Below are positions 14,410-20,611 of a stretch of 20,611 nucleotides of DNA, in pieces. The notes under the pieces were generated by a model that was given only the letters and a program-made list of their open reading frames with translations, had not been told where the DNA came from and did not search any database. Position 1 is the first letter of the stretch. Every line of letters begins with the position of its first letter. Source of the stretch: Flexicrinis sp001567485 (lineage in GTDB: Bacteria; Chloroflexota; Anaerolineae; Aggregatilineales; Phototrophicaceae); NCBI GenBank assembly GCA_030263635.1, contig SZPI01000084.1, positions 1-20,611 on the forward strand, given 5' to 3'. The translations under genes were made by a program, and so were the position numbers.

Positions 14410-14497
14410 TCAGCTTTCAGGGGTCAGTTGTCAGGGGTCAGGGGTCAGTTGGCAGGGAGCAGGGGATCAGGGAGCAGGAGTCAGGTTTCAGGCGTCA
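14406..14497. repeat. Degenerate 7-bp tandem repeat, site 3 (13 units)
   Basis: Thirteen units of the form GNNNNCA run head to tail, with GGGGTCA three times, GTTGTCA, GTTGGCA, GGGAGCA twice, GGAGTCA, GGTTTCA and GGCGTCA among them; one unit has eight bases. The array starts over the hydrolase stop codon and ends near the 3' end of radA. The flanking 14498-14552 is GC-rich without a gene. Confidence 0.85.
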
Positions 14498-14552
14498 GGG
14501 GCGGGGAAGGAGGGTGGGCGGCGCCGCCACGATCCACACGAGATGCCGCCCG

Positions 14553-15879
14553 TCACCCCTTCACCCCGGAGGCCTTGAGCGCGTCGCCGAGCGAGCGCAC
14601 CGGCAGCAGTTCGAGACCTTTGGGCAGGCCATCCACAGCGCGGCGCATCTTCGGCACGATCGCTTTGCGGAAGCCGATCTTGGCCGCCTCGTTCAAGCGC
14701 ACGCCAAGCTGGCTCACGGCGCGCACCTCACCGCTGAGGCCGATCTCGCCCATGATCACCATGTCGGCCGGCACCGGCACGTCGAAGTAGCTCGACGCCA
14801 TCGACACCGCCATCGCCAGATCGGACGCCGGCTCGCTGATCTTCATGCCGCCGACGACGTTGACGAAGATGTCTTGTTCGTGCAGACGCAGGCCGCAGCG
14901 TTTGCTCAACACCGCGCTGATGAGCAGCAGGCGGTTGATGTCGACTCCGTTGGGTGTCCGGCGCGGATTGCCGAAGCTGGTCGGGCTGGTGAGCGCCTGC
15001 ATCTCGACCAGCAGCGGGCGTGTGCCTTCCAACGTCACGGCGATGCACGATCCCGGCGCGTTCACGACACGTTCGGCCAAGAACGCCTCGGACGGATTCG
15101 GCACCTCGACCATGCCCGCGCCCTGCATCTCGAACACGCCGACCTCGCTGGTCGCGCCGAAGCGGTTCTTTACACTACGCAGCAGCCGAAACGCCTGAAA
15201 CGGATCGCCTTCCAGATACAGCACCGTATCGACGATGTGCTCCAGCACGCGCGGCCCGGCGATCTGCCCCTCTTTGGTGACATGGCCGACGAGGAACACG
15301 CTCACGCCGGACGACTTCGCTAACCCCTGCAACCGGCTTGCGCATTCACGCACCTGACCGACCAGCCCCGGCGAGCCTTCGAGCGACTCGGTGTACGTCG
15401 TCTGAATCGAGTCGATGACCAGCACGGTGGGGTTGAGGCGCGTGACGTGCTCGAAGATGTTCTCCAGTACGGTCTCGGTCAGCAGGTACAGGCTTTCCGA
15501 GGTGACGTTCAGGCGCTCGGCACGCATCTTGATCTGCTGCGCTGACTCCTCGCCGCTGACGTACAGCACCGTGCCGATCGTATCGGCGAGCAGACCGGCC
15601 AGCTGAGTCAGCAGCGTGGTTTTGCCGATGCCCGGTTCGCCGCCGATCAGCGTGATGCTCCCCGGCACGAGTCCGCCGCCCAGCACGCGGTTGACCTCGC
15701 CCATCGGCACGAAGTAGCGCTCGCCCAGATCGCCGCTGACCTCGCGCAGCGTTTGCGGCATGGCGCGCATCGCTCCGGGCGCTTTGCGCTGACTCGCCAC
15801 ACTGCGGACAGCGGCCGAGATACGCGGCGCTCTTGCGGCCGCAGTTGGTGCATACGTAGGACGTGCGTGACTTTGCCAT
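14553..15879 (-). CDS. radA: DNA repair protein RadA/Sms, with the zinc ribbon frameshifted from the ATPase
   Basis: RadA is a RecA-like ATPase and branch-migration helicase used in recombination. The zinc ribbon begins at ATG 15879 (GGGGA upstream) with cysteines 10, 13, 24 and 27 (VCTNCG, RCPQCGE). The rest is in another frame: PQTLREVSGDLGER, Walker A GGEPGIGKTTLL, the RadA-specific KNRFGATSE, and a Lon-like C-terminal domain with GGMKISEPASDLAMAVSM. The frame must change just below 15793; about 14 codons separate CGE from the LREVSG strand, fewer than the ~35 in E. coli RadA, so a deletion is likely. Internal ATGs at 15770 and 15761 could start a 405-residue ATPase without the zinc ribbon. 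Either a sequence error, a real mutation or separate initiation explains this. Confidence 0.85.
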
Positions 15880-15990
15880 GATCCCCGCGCTGTGTGTGCT
15901 AGTAGAGACTGTCTCCAAAGGGCTGGCGTCCCAGACCACCCCTGACTATGGAACATCCGTGCGACGATTATAACACACACGGATTCAGCG

Positions 15991-16020
15991 AAGAAAAAGC
16001 CCCGCGCGGTGGCGGGGCTT
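15991..16020 (-). terminator. Rho-independent terminator of the sigma factor gene
   Basis: On the minus strand a 9-bp GC-rich stem (16012-16020 pairing with 15997-16005, six-base loop) is followed by TTTTTCTT. It starts 21 bases after the sigma factor stop and ends before radA begins, so the two are separate transcripts. Confidence 0.93.
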
Positions 16021-16041
16021 GGAGGGATTGTGATGCGGTGT

Positions 16042-17169
16042 CTAGCCGAGATAGTCCTTCAGGAGCGCTTCCTTCTCCAGCTGACGGATGCGTTCGCGGC
16101 TCAGGCCGAACTTGTTGGCGATCTCCTCAAGCGTGTGCGGTTCCCCGCCGCCGAGGCCAAAGCGCAGGCGCAAGATGCTGCTCTGCCGGTTGGTCAGTTC
16201 GCCGAGCACCTGCTCGATGGTCTCCTCCAGCAAGTGCTGAATGGCGGCATCGACCGGGCTGAGGGTGTCCTGATCTTCGATGAAGTCGCCGAATTCGGTG
16301 TCGCCGTCGTCGCCGACCGGGCGCTCCAACGCGACCGCGTGCTGGCTGGCGTCCATCATGCCGCGGATCGTCTCAAGCGGGACGTCCATCTCGGCGGCGA
16401 TTTCTTCCGCGGTCGGGCGGCGGCCCAACGCCTGCTCCAACTGCTGCGCCGTGCGATACATCTGGCGGATGCGCTCGGTCATGTGCAGCGGAATGCGAAT
16501 GGTGCGGGTCTTCTGCGCCAGCGCGCGGGTGATCGCCTGACGGATCCACCATGTCGCATACGTGCTGAAGCGGTTGCCGCGCTTGTAGTCATACTTGTCG
16601 ACCGCGCGCATCAGCCCGACGTTGCCTTCTTGAATCAGGTCGGGGAAGGGAAGCCCCTGCGACATATAACGCTTGGCGATGCTAACGACGAGGCGGGTGT
16701 TGGCGCGGCCCAGATGTTCGCGGGCGGCCTGTCCCTCGAGTACGAGCGCCTCATAACGCACGATGCGTTCAGCGTCGAGCGTGTGGCCGCGTCGAGCGAT
16801 GACTTCCGCGGCGATCTTCCCGTATTCGATTCGTTTGGCGAGGTCGACTTCATCGGCGGCGCTGAGGAGGGGTTCTTGCGCCATCTGGCGGAAATACAGG
16901 CCAACCGGGTCGTCGGCGCTGACCGCGTTGATGTCGCCCAACATGGGGTCAGGCGCGGTTTCATCGAGATCGTAGTCTGTTTCTGTATCGTCCAGCACCG
17001 CCATCCCGATCAGTTCGCTGTCCTGCCGGTATTCGATGCCTAACTCGTCTAACTCATAAAGAATTGTGTCTAAACTTAGATCCTCTCCCTCATCCTCCAG
17101 CAGTTCAAGGATGTCATCATAAGTCACGTACCCGCGCTGTTCTGCACGTGCCATGAGTTCTTGGATCAC
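16042..17169 (-). CDS. RNA polymerase sigma-70 family factor, RpoD-like
   Basis: A 375-residue sigma factor that directs RNA polymerase to promoters. An N-terminal region 1.1-like segment (AEQRGYVTYDDILELL) is followed by region 1.2 (DDPVGLYFRQMAQEPLLSAADEVDLAKRIE), region 2 with NTRLVVSIAKRYMSQGLPFPDLIQEGN and RGNRFSTYATWWIRQAITRAL (the -10 melting helix), region 3 (RIPLHMTERI) and region 4 with LRLRFGLGGGEPHTLEEIANKFGLSRERIRQLEKEAL. The C-terminus is short: KEAL is followed directly by LKDYLG, lacking the usual ~11-residue basic segment (RKLRHPxR type). GTG 17169 is chosen because AGAGGTGA lies four bases upstream and the protein then starts in the family's normal place. It could be the main sigma factor or a group 2 paralogue. 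Confidence 0.93.
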   Translation of the reverse strand: MIQELMARAEQRGYVTYDDILELLEDEGEDLSLDTILYELDELGIEYRQDSELIGMAVLDDTETDYDLDETAPDPMLGDINAVSADDPVGLYFRQMAQEPLLSAADEVDLAKRIEYGKIAAEVIARRGHTLDAERIVRYEALVLEGQAAREHLGRANTRLVVSIAKRYMSQGLPFPDLIQEGNVGLMRAVDKYDYKRGNRFSTYATWWIRQAITRALAQKTRTIRIPLHMTERIRQMYRTAQQLEQALGRRPTAEEIAAEMDVPLETIRGMMDASQHAVALERPVGDDGDTEFGDFIEDQDTLSPVDAAIQHLLEETIEQVLGELTNRQSSILRLRFGLGGGEPHTLEEIANKFGLSRERIRQLEKEALLKDYLG

Positions 17170-17188
17170 GGTTTCACCTCTGCTGATC

Positions 17189-17209
17189 GCCGGCACAGTC
17201 TGCGCCGGC
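17189..17209 (-). promoter_or_regulatory. Hairpin in the sigma factor mRNA leader
   Basis: GCCGGC at 17189-17194 and 17204-17209 can pair around a 9-base loop. It ends about eight bases before the ribosome-binding site of the sigma gene, so it could affect initiation. GCCGGC is itself palindromic, which weakens the case. Confidence 0.35.
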
Positions 17210-17329
17210 CCACTTCCGATAGTCTAAGGCGCGTCGTATCCGTGGCTGGAATTGACGTCTTGCGGAGTTAGGGGACCTCCTTGCCGTTGGATTAAGGGAA
17301 CCGTAGTCAATGGTGAATCGACCTACTGC

Positions 17330-17359
17330 ATTATCTGCACAGTTTTTGAAATTTGTAAA
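17330..17359 (-). promoter_or_regulatory. Sigma-70 promoter of the sigma factor gene
   Basis: On the minus strand TTTACA (17354-17359) and GATAAT (17330-17335) each match five of six consensus bases, with an 18-base spacer in AT-rich sequence. Transcription would start near 17323, giving a leader of about 150 bases. Confidence 0.6.
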
Positions 17360-17463
17360 CCGGATATCCCAACTTTTCCCAAGACCCGGTCATATTCACT
17401 GTGCACATAACGCCTCGTATTTCATCATATCAGAAGATTGGGCGGGATGGGACAGCGAATTGT

Positions 17464-17480
17464 TTGTGCGTCATGCACAA
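17464..17480. promoter_or_regulatory. Perfect palindrome TTGTGC-n5-GCACAA
   Basis: Six-base arms flank GTCAT. It lies 37 bases beyond the O-antigen ligase stop and about 105 bases upstream of the sigma -35 box. A GTGCAC palindrome occurs nearby (17401-17406 region). It may be an operator; no regulator can be named. Confidence 0.35.
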
Positions 17481-17516
17481 TCCTTAAACCTATCTTGACG
17501 TGGAAATTGCCCTCCT

Positions 17517-19793
17517 TCACGGGCGTTCCCGCAAGAAATCGACCAGCGCCCCGATCGCCAGATCACGATTATCGTACGCAAACTGCGGGACGATCATGCG
17601 GGCGAACGTGGGCCGGAAGAAGTGCAGTGTAGCGATCATGCTGCTGGCCGGCTCGTTGCGCACGTCGAGCCTCGCCCCGTCGCGGATGTCCACCCATCCG
17701 TCAAGCGGTTTGTCCGCGACAACATCACGCGCCAGCAGGATCCACGATACGCTGTCGCTCGAATTATCGCCGCGTTCGATCGCGCGCATATACGGGGCCG
17801 GGTCGATGCCGGCGAGCTTGGCGGCAATCGCGCGCAGCGCATGGGCGCGGGCTGTGTGCCACTCCGGATGCGCTTCCAACTCGGCCAATGCGCCTGCCGG
17901 GTCGCCGTCGATCAGGGTTTGCAGGGCGGTCAATTCGTCCGGCAGCGGCAGCACCGCCAGCGTGCGCGCGCCTTCCGACGCCGCCACGCGCCGGTCAAGC
18001 GGCAGGCCGTATGTCTCGACTCGCTCGTCTTCGAGCAGACTCGCCCATGCCGCGCGCGCGATCTCCGGCAGGCCCCACGCCTCGGCGCGCTCCGCCACGC
18101 TGAGCCGCATCGGCACGGACATCCACGCGAACCGCATCACCGCGTCGAGGTGTTCGGCGGCCGCGTCGAGATCGCCGAACTGCGCCGCGAGGGCCGCCAT
18201 GTTGGCGTGCGACGCGGCGCTTTCCATGCCGAGGGCGGCGGCTTCACCGAACGCATCGTAAGCCCGCCGTGCCAGCGCCGGGTCTTGGTCGCGGTACGCC
18301 GCCATCGCCCACAGCATCGCCGGCGACCAGTAGTACACCGGCTGACGTGGATCAACGGCCTGCAAGTCCTCAAACGCATCGGCCGCGACCAGCCATTCAC
18401 CGGTCGCCTCCGCTTCGCTCAGGATCTCCAGATTGCGCGTGGCATACGGGTTCATCCACAACGTGCCGCCCAACACGCCCACGATCACGACGCCGACGAC
18501 GATGCTCTGCACGCGCCCGACGACTCTCCGGCGCGGCGTGGGCGTCGGGCTGGCGGTCATCACGATCAGGGCGATCACGCCGTGCATGGCGACGAACGGC
18601 GTCCACGCGGCGAGGTCGAACAGCAGATGCACACCAAACCCGACCACCGCCGCCCAACCGCCGGCGATCAGATGGCGGTCACGGGACGTCAGCGCGCCGC
18701 GCCACGCTTGGACGCCCGCCCGCACGAGCAGCGCCATCGCCAGCGCCATCGCCGCCCCGCCCAAGATGCCGAACTCCGACAGCACTTGCAGCGGGTAGTT
18801 ATGCGCGTGCGTTTGCGCCGTGCGCGGCGGGGTCGATGCGCGGTCGAGCAGCATACGCGGGGTCGAATACGCGCCCGACCCGAAGACCGGATGCTCGGTG
18901 AAGTTCTGCCATGCGGCTTCCCAAAGATACGTGCGCAGATCGGTATCGCGGCCCGGATCGTCGAGGCTGTCCATCACGACCACGAGACCGGCTATCCCCA
19001 CGAGGACAATCCCGGCCAGCACCGCAGCGGCCAACCCTCTCTGCCACGTCCGCGCGCGCTTCCATGCGGTGGCGAGCTTCGCCGGCGATGTCCACCCCCG
19101 ATCGACCAGCCACAGCAGGATCAGCATGCCGATGACGGCGGCGGCGGCGATCCAGCCCCCGCGCGAATACGTCAAGACCATCACGCCCAGCGCAACGACC
19201 GTAAACGCCCCCATGACGACGCGGACTCGGCCGCGCGCCGCCCATGCGCGCCCCGCCGCAAGCCCGATCACCGGCACGAGGATGGCGGACAGCAAGTTGG
19301 GGTTTCCGGTTAACCCGGCAAGACGCCGCAGCCCGAAGAAGCCGCTGGGCAGCAGGGTCGGCTGAGAGACCTCCAGCAGCGCCGTGAAAGTGAACGTGAT
19401 GCCGGTGATCAGCGCCATGTCCGACACCTGACCGCGCGTCAGCACGCCGTTGTACAGCGCGTCGTGCAGCACGTACCACGCCACCGTGAGCATCATCAGG
19501 TACGGCACGACGATCAACGCACGGCGGGCCTCGTCGGCATTGACAAGCGTCACCACCGCGATCACCGCAATCCACACGAGCACCGCCGTATCGACCGCTG
19601 TGACATGCCACGTCCACCGGCCCTGTATCCGCGCCAGCCCCCATGCCGCAAACGCCATCCCCAGCAGCACGACGTTTAACAGTTGCAGCGCCGGATAGAC
19701 CGCGACATTGAGCGTGCCGCCCAGCAGCATCATGTACGGCACGATCACCATCAGCAGGATACGAGGCAGGGACGAACGAAGGACGGTCGACAT
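17517..19793 (-). CDS. O-antigen ligase/polymerase-like membrane protein with a C-terminal repeat domain
   Basis: A 758-residue protein. Residues 1 to ~440 contain about 12 membrane segments. The large periplasmic loop between late helices carries the Wzy_C/O-antigen ligase pattern: HPVFGSGAYS near residue 300, then TQTHAHNYPLQVLSEFGILGG near 328-348, where the HAHN histidine region is typical. The last ~300 residues are soluble and alanine-rich, with helical-hairpin repeats like TPRs (EWLVAADAFEDL, ALARRAYDAFGEAA, DLDAAAEHLDAVM). Such proteins polymerise or transfer surface polysaccharide, or O-glycosylate exported proteins. The ATG at 19793 is preferred over 19820 because GAGGAG lies six bases upstream. 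It is upstream of the sigma gene but has no clear terminator; its partner genes are not in the window. Confidence 0.88.
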   Translation of the reverse strand: MSTVLRSSLPRILLMVIVPYMMLLGGTLNVAVYPALQLLNVVLLGMAFAAWGLARIQGRWTWHVTAVDTAVLVWIAVIAVVTLVNADEARRALIVVPYLMMLTVAWYVLHDALYNGVLTRGQVSDMALITGITFTFTALLEVSQPTLLPSGFFGLRRLAGLTGNPNLLSAILVPVIGLAAGRAWAARGRVRVVMGAFTVVALGVMVLTYSRGGWIAAAAVIGMLILLWLVDRGWTSPAKLATAWKRARTWQRGLAAAVLAGIVLVGIAGLVVVMDSLDDPGRDTDLRTYLWEAAWQNFTEHPVFGSGAYSTPRMLLDRASTPPRTAQTHAHNYPLQVLSEFGILGGAAMALAMALLVRAGVQAWRGALTSRDRHLIAGGWAAVVGFGVHLLFDLAAWTPFVAMHGVIALIVMTASPTPTPRRRVVGRVQSIVVGVVIVGVLGGTLWMNPYATRNLEILSEAEATGEWLVAADAFEDLQAVDPRQPVYYWSPAMLWAMAAYRDQDPALARRAYDAFGEAAALGMESAASHANMAALAAQFGDLDAAAEHLDAVMRFAWMSVPMRLSVAERAEAWGLPEIARAAWASLLEDERVETYGLPLDRRVAASEGARTLAVLPLPDELTALQTLIDGDPAGALAELEAHPEWHTARAHALRAIAAKLAGIDPAPYMRAIERGDNSSDSVSWILLARDVVADKPLDGWVDIRDGARLDVRNEPASSMIATLHFFRPTFARMIVPQFAYDNRDLAIGALVDFLRERP

Positions 19794-19841
19794 ACGATTC
19801 TCCTCAATGGCCCCACGCATTGTAGCCTAAGATAGCGGATT

Positions 19842-19883
19842 GTGGTCAGTAATCAGAAGACAGTGGTTAGTGGTCAACAGTCA
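19842..19883. repeat. Degenerate 7-bp tandem repeat, site 4 (six units)
   Basis: GTGGTCA, GTAATCA, GAAGACA, GTGGTTA, GTGGTCA and ACAGTCA follow one another without gaps. The unit form GNNNTCA and the units GTAATCA and GNGGTCA are shared with site 3, and a GGGGCGG stretch follows both arrays. Confidence 0.85.
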
Positions 19884-19997
19884 CTTGGCGGGGCTGGGGA
19901 ACAGGGGCGGTGGGAGAGGTACATAGGCTCTACGGCGTCGGTGAGGCGGCGGCGTGCCTGCATCGCGTGATGGCCGCTGCGGACTCGAACTGCATCT

Positions 19998-20037
19998 GAC
20001 CGCTTCCGACCACTCGTGACAGATGTCACAAGCGGTC
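19998..20037. promoter_or_regulatory. Nested palindromes with a CRP/FNR-like core
   Basis: The inner element CGTGA-CAGATG-TCACA (20015-20030) matches nine of ten fixed bases of the E. coli CRP site TGTGA-n6-TCACA and contains the perfect palindrome GTGACA-GA-TGTCAC. Around it, GACCGCTT (19998-20005) and AAGCGGTC (20030-20037) are a second perfect inverted repeat. It lies about 130 bases before the thioredoxin-like gene and about 54 bases before a TATGCT -10 candidate. Confidence 0.5.
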
Positions 20038-20158
20038 GGGTCGAGTCTCACTGACGAGGGACGGCCGCAATCCGGTATGCTGACCGCAAGAGCAGCATCA
20101 CCGCGCCTTGCTGGCGGTGGACTCTCCGGCCTGTCGGTTCAAGCTGGAAGGTTCCGCG

Positions 20159-20611
20159 ATGTGGAAATCACGCCTCGTCCTGTTGTTCGTGCTGGCCGTC
20201 CTGCTGGCGATTCCGGCCTCCGCGCAGGACTCGCCCGCAGCTAGCGTGCCGATCTACTTCTTCTGGGGCGATGGCTGTCCGCACTGCGCCAACGAGAAGG
20301 TGTTCCTCACACAGCTGACCGACTCGTTTCCCGAAGTCGAGGTGCATGCCTACGAGGTGTGGTACGACGCCGGAAACCGCGCGCTGATGGAACGGTTCGC
20401 CACCGCTTTCGGATTCGAGCCAAGCGGCGTGCCTGCGACCTTCGTGGCGGATCGCTACTGGGTCGGCTATGCGGAGTCCGTCGGGCGGCAGATCATCGAC
20501 ACGGTGTACGCGTGCAGGGAACAGGCCTGCCCCGATGTCGGCGCGGCGATCCTCGCGGGCGAGCCGCTTGCCACCGCGCTCCAGACGGCACGCGCCGCCG
20601 CATCCACGACC
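20159..20611 (+). CDS. Secreted thioredoxin-fold protein with CPHC motif, 3'-truncated
   Basis: The frame runs from ATG 20159 (GGAAG about nine bases upstream) to the window edge without a stop: 151 codons. Residues 1-23 form a signal peptide (MWKSR, a hydrophobic core, then ASAQ). A thioredoxin-like domain follows: PIYFFWGDGC-PHC with the redox pair Cys40/Cys43, a helix ANEKVFLTQLTD, the strand VHAYEVWYD, and the cis-proline site GVPATFV. Two more cysteines occur in ACREQACPDV. The pattern suits an extracytoplasmic thiol-disulfide protein; in related bacteria this domain often precedes a DsbD/CcdA-like membrane domain, which would lie beyond the window. A CRP-like palindrome upstream may control it. 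Confidence 0.85.
   Translation, partial: MWKSRLVLLFVLAVLLAIPASAQDSPAASVPIYFFWGDGCPHCANEKVFLTQLTDSFPEVEVHAYEVWYDAGNRALMERFATAFGFEPSGVPATFVADRYWVGYAESVGRQIIDTVYACREQACPDVGAAILAGEPLATALQTARAAASTT

Larger units (their letters stand above)
17170..17516. other. Intergenic leader and promoter region of the sigma factor gene
   Basis: These 347 bases contain no gene I can support. They hold a leader hairpin (17189-17209), a perfect Shine-Dalgarno-like AAGGAGGT on the minus strand (17275-17282) with no start codon after it, a good promoter (17330-17359) and a palindrome TTGTGC-n5-GCACAA (17464-17480). AT content is higher than in the neighbouring genes. Confidence 0.6.
19794..20158. other. Divergent intergenic region with heptad repeats and a palindromic operator candidate
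   Basis: These 365 bases separate two divergent genes and hold no gene I can support. They contain a TACAAT -10-like element on the minus strand near 19810-19815, the heptad repeats at 19842-19883, a GC-rich stretch, and the nested palindromes at 19998-20037. TATGCT at 20076-20081 is a possible -10 box for the rightward gene. Confidence 0.55.

Noticed and set aside
14406..14497. Heptad array as a CRISPR or minisatellite-type mobile element
   Set aside because: Units are only seven bases with no spacers of constant length, and no cas or transposase gene is present.
16009..17043. 344-codon open frame antisense to the sigma factor
   Set aside because: The sigma factor regions are unmistakable on the other strand; this is a shadow frame.
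17310..17498. 62-codon plus-strand frame in the sigma leader region
   Set aside because: No ribosome-binding site or family pattern, and it overlaps the predicted promoter of the sigma gene.
17622..19313. 563-codon open frame on the plus strand across the O-antigen ligase gene
   Set aside because: Very rich in Arg, His and Gln, with no recognisable motif; a GC-driven shadow of the membrane protein on the other strand.
19970..20045. tRNA-like T-arm (GTTCGAGTC on the minus strand)
   Set aside because: One mismatch in the five-base T stem, and no matching acceptor stem or anticodon arm at the required distances.

Overview
This window is GC-rich and densely coding, most likely from a Chloroflexota (Anaerolineae-like) genome, probably assembled from a metagenome. 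The placement rests on overall gene style: a two-domain Sua5, a DUF4139 protein, small STAS-like and Trm112-like proteins, a DUF433 antitoxin, a large O-antigen ligase with a repeat tail, and a secreted CPHC thioredoxin. It is an inference; no rRNA or tRNA gene is present to confirm it.

Layout. 1-1264 (+) is the C-terminal part of a membrane glycosyltransferase, carrying a one-base frameshift that a 38-bp tandem duplication later compensates. 1410-4104 (-) is a run of small genes around the tRNA t6A synthase Sua5: a Trm112-like protein, a helical protein of unknown function, Sua5, a STAS-like protein, then a DUF433 antitoxin whose DUF5615-type toxin partner is cut off. 4265-10093 (+) holds a ribbon-helix-helix-like protein, an S9 peptidase, a Bcr/CflA-type efflux pump, a membrane-anchored protein and a secreted DUF4139 protein. 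10083-13361 (-) holds a hicB antitoxin with a truncated hicA, a cupin, a GNAT acetyltransferase overlapping a CCA-adding enzyme, and a small four-helix membrane protein. 13534-14409 (+) is an alpha/beta hydrolase. 14553-19793 (-) holds RadA (zinc ribbon and ATPase in different frames), a sigma-70 factor with a strong terminator, and an O-antigen ligase-like protein. 20159-20611 (+) is the start of a secreted thioredoxin-fold protein that runs off the window.

Most genes are ordinary housekeeping or envelope functions: tRNA modification and CCA maturation, DNA repair, transcription initiation, peptide turnover, export and surface polysaccharide. The unusual material lies at the gene junctions. 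Two unrelated toxin-antitoxin modules each keep the complete antitoxin and only about the first 15 codons of the overlapping toxin gene; in each, the toxin breakpoint abuts a locally duplicated sequence. The hicB locus lies between two inverted copies of one terminator hairpin. Four intergenic regions carry degenerate tandem repeats with a 7-bp period. I see no CRISPR array, transposase, prophage or clear new defence system.
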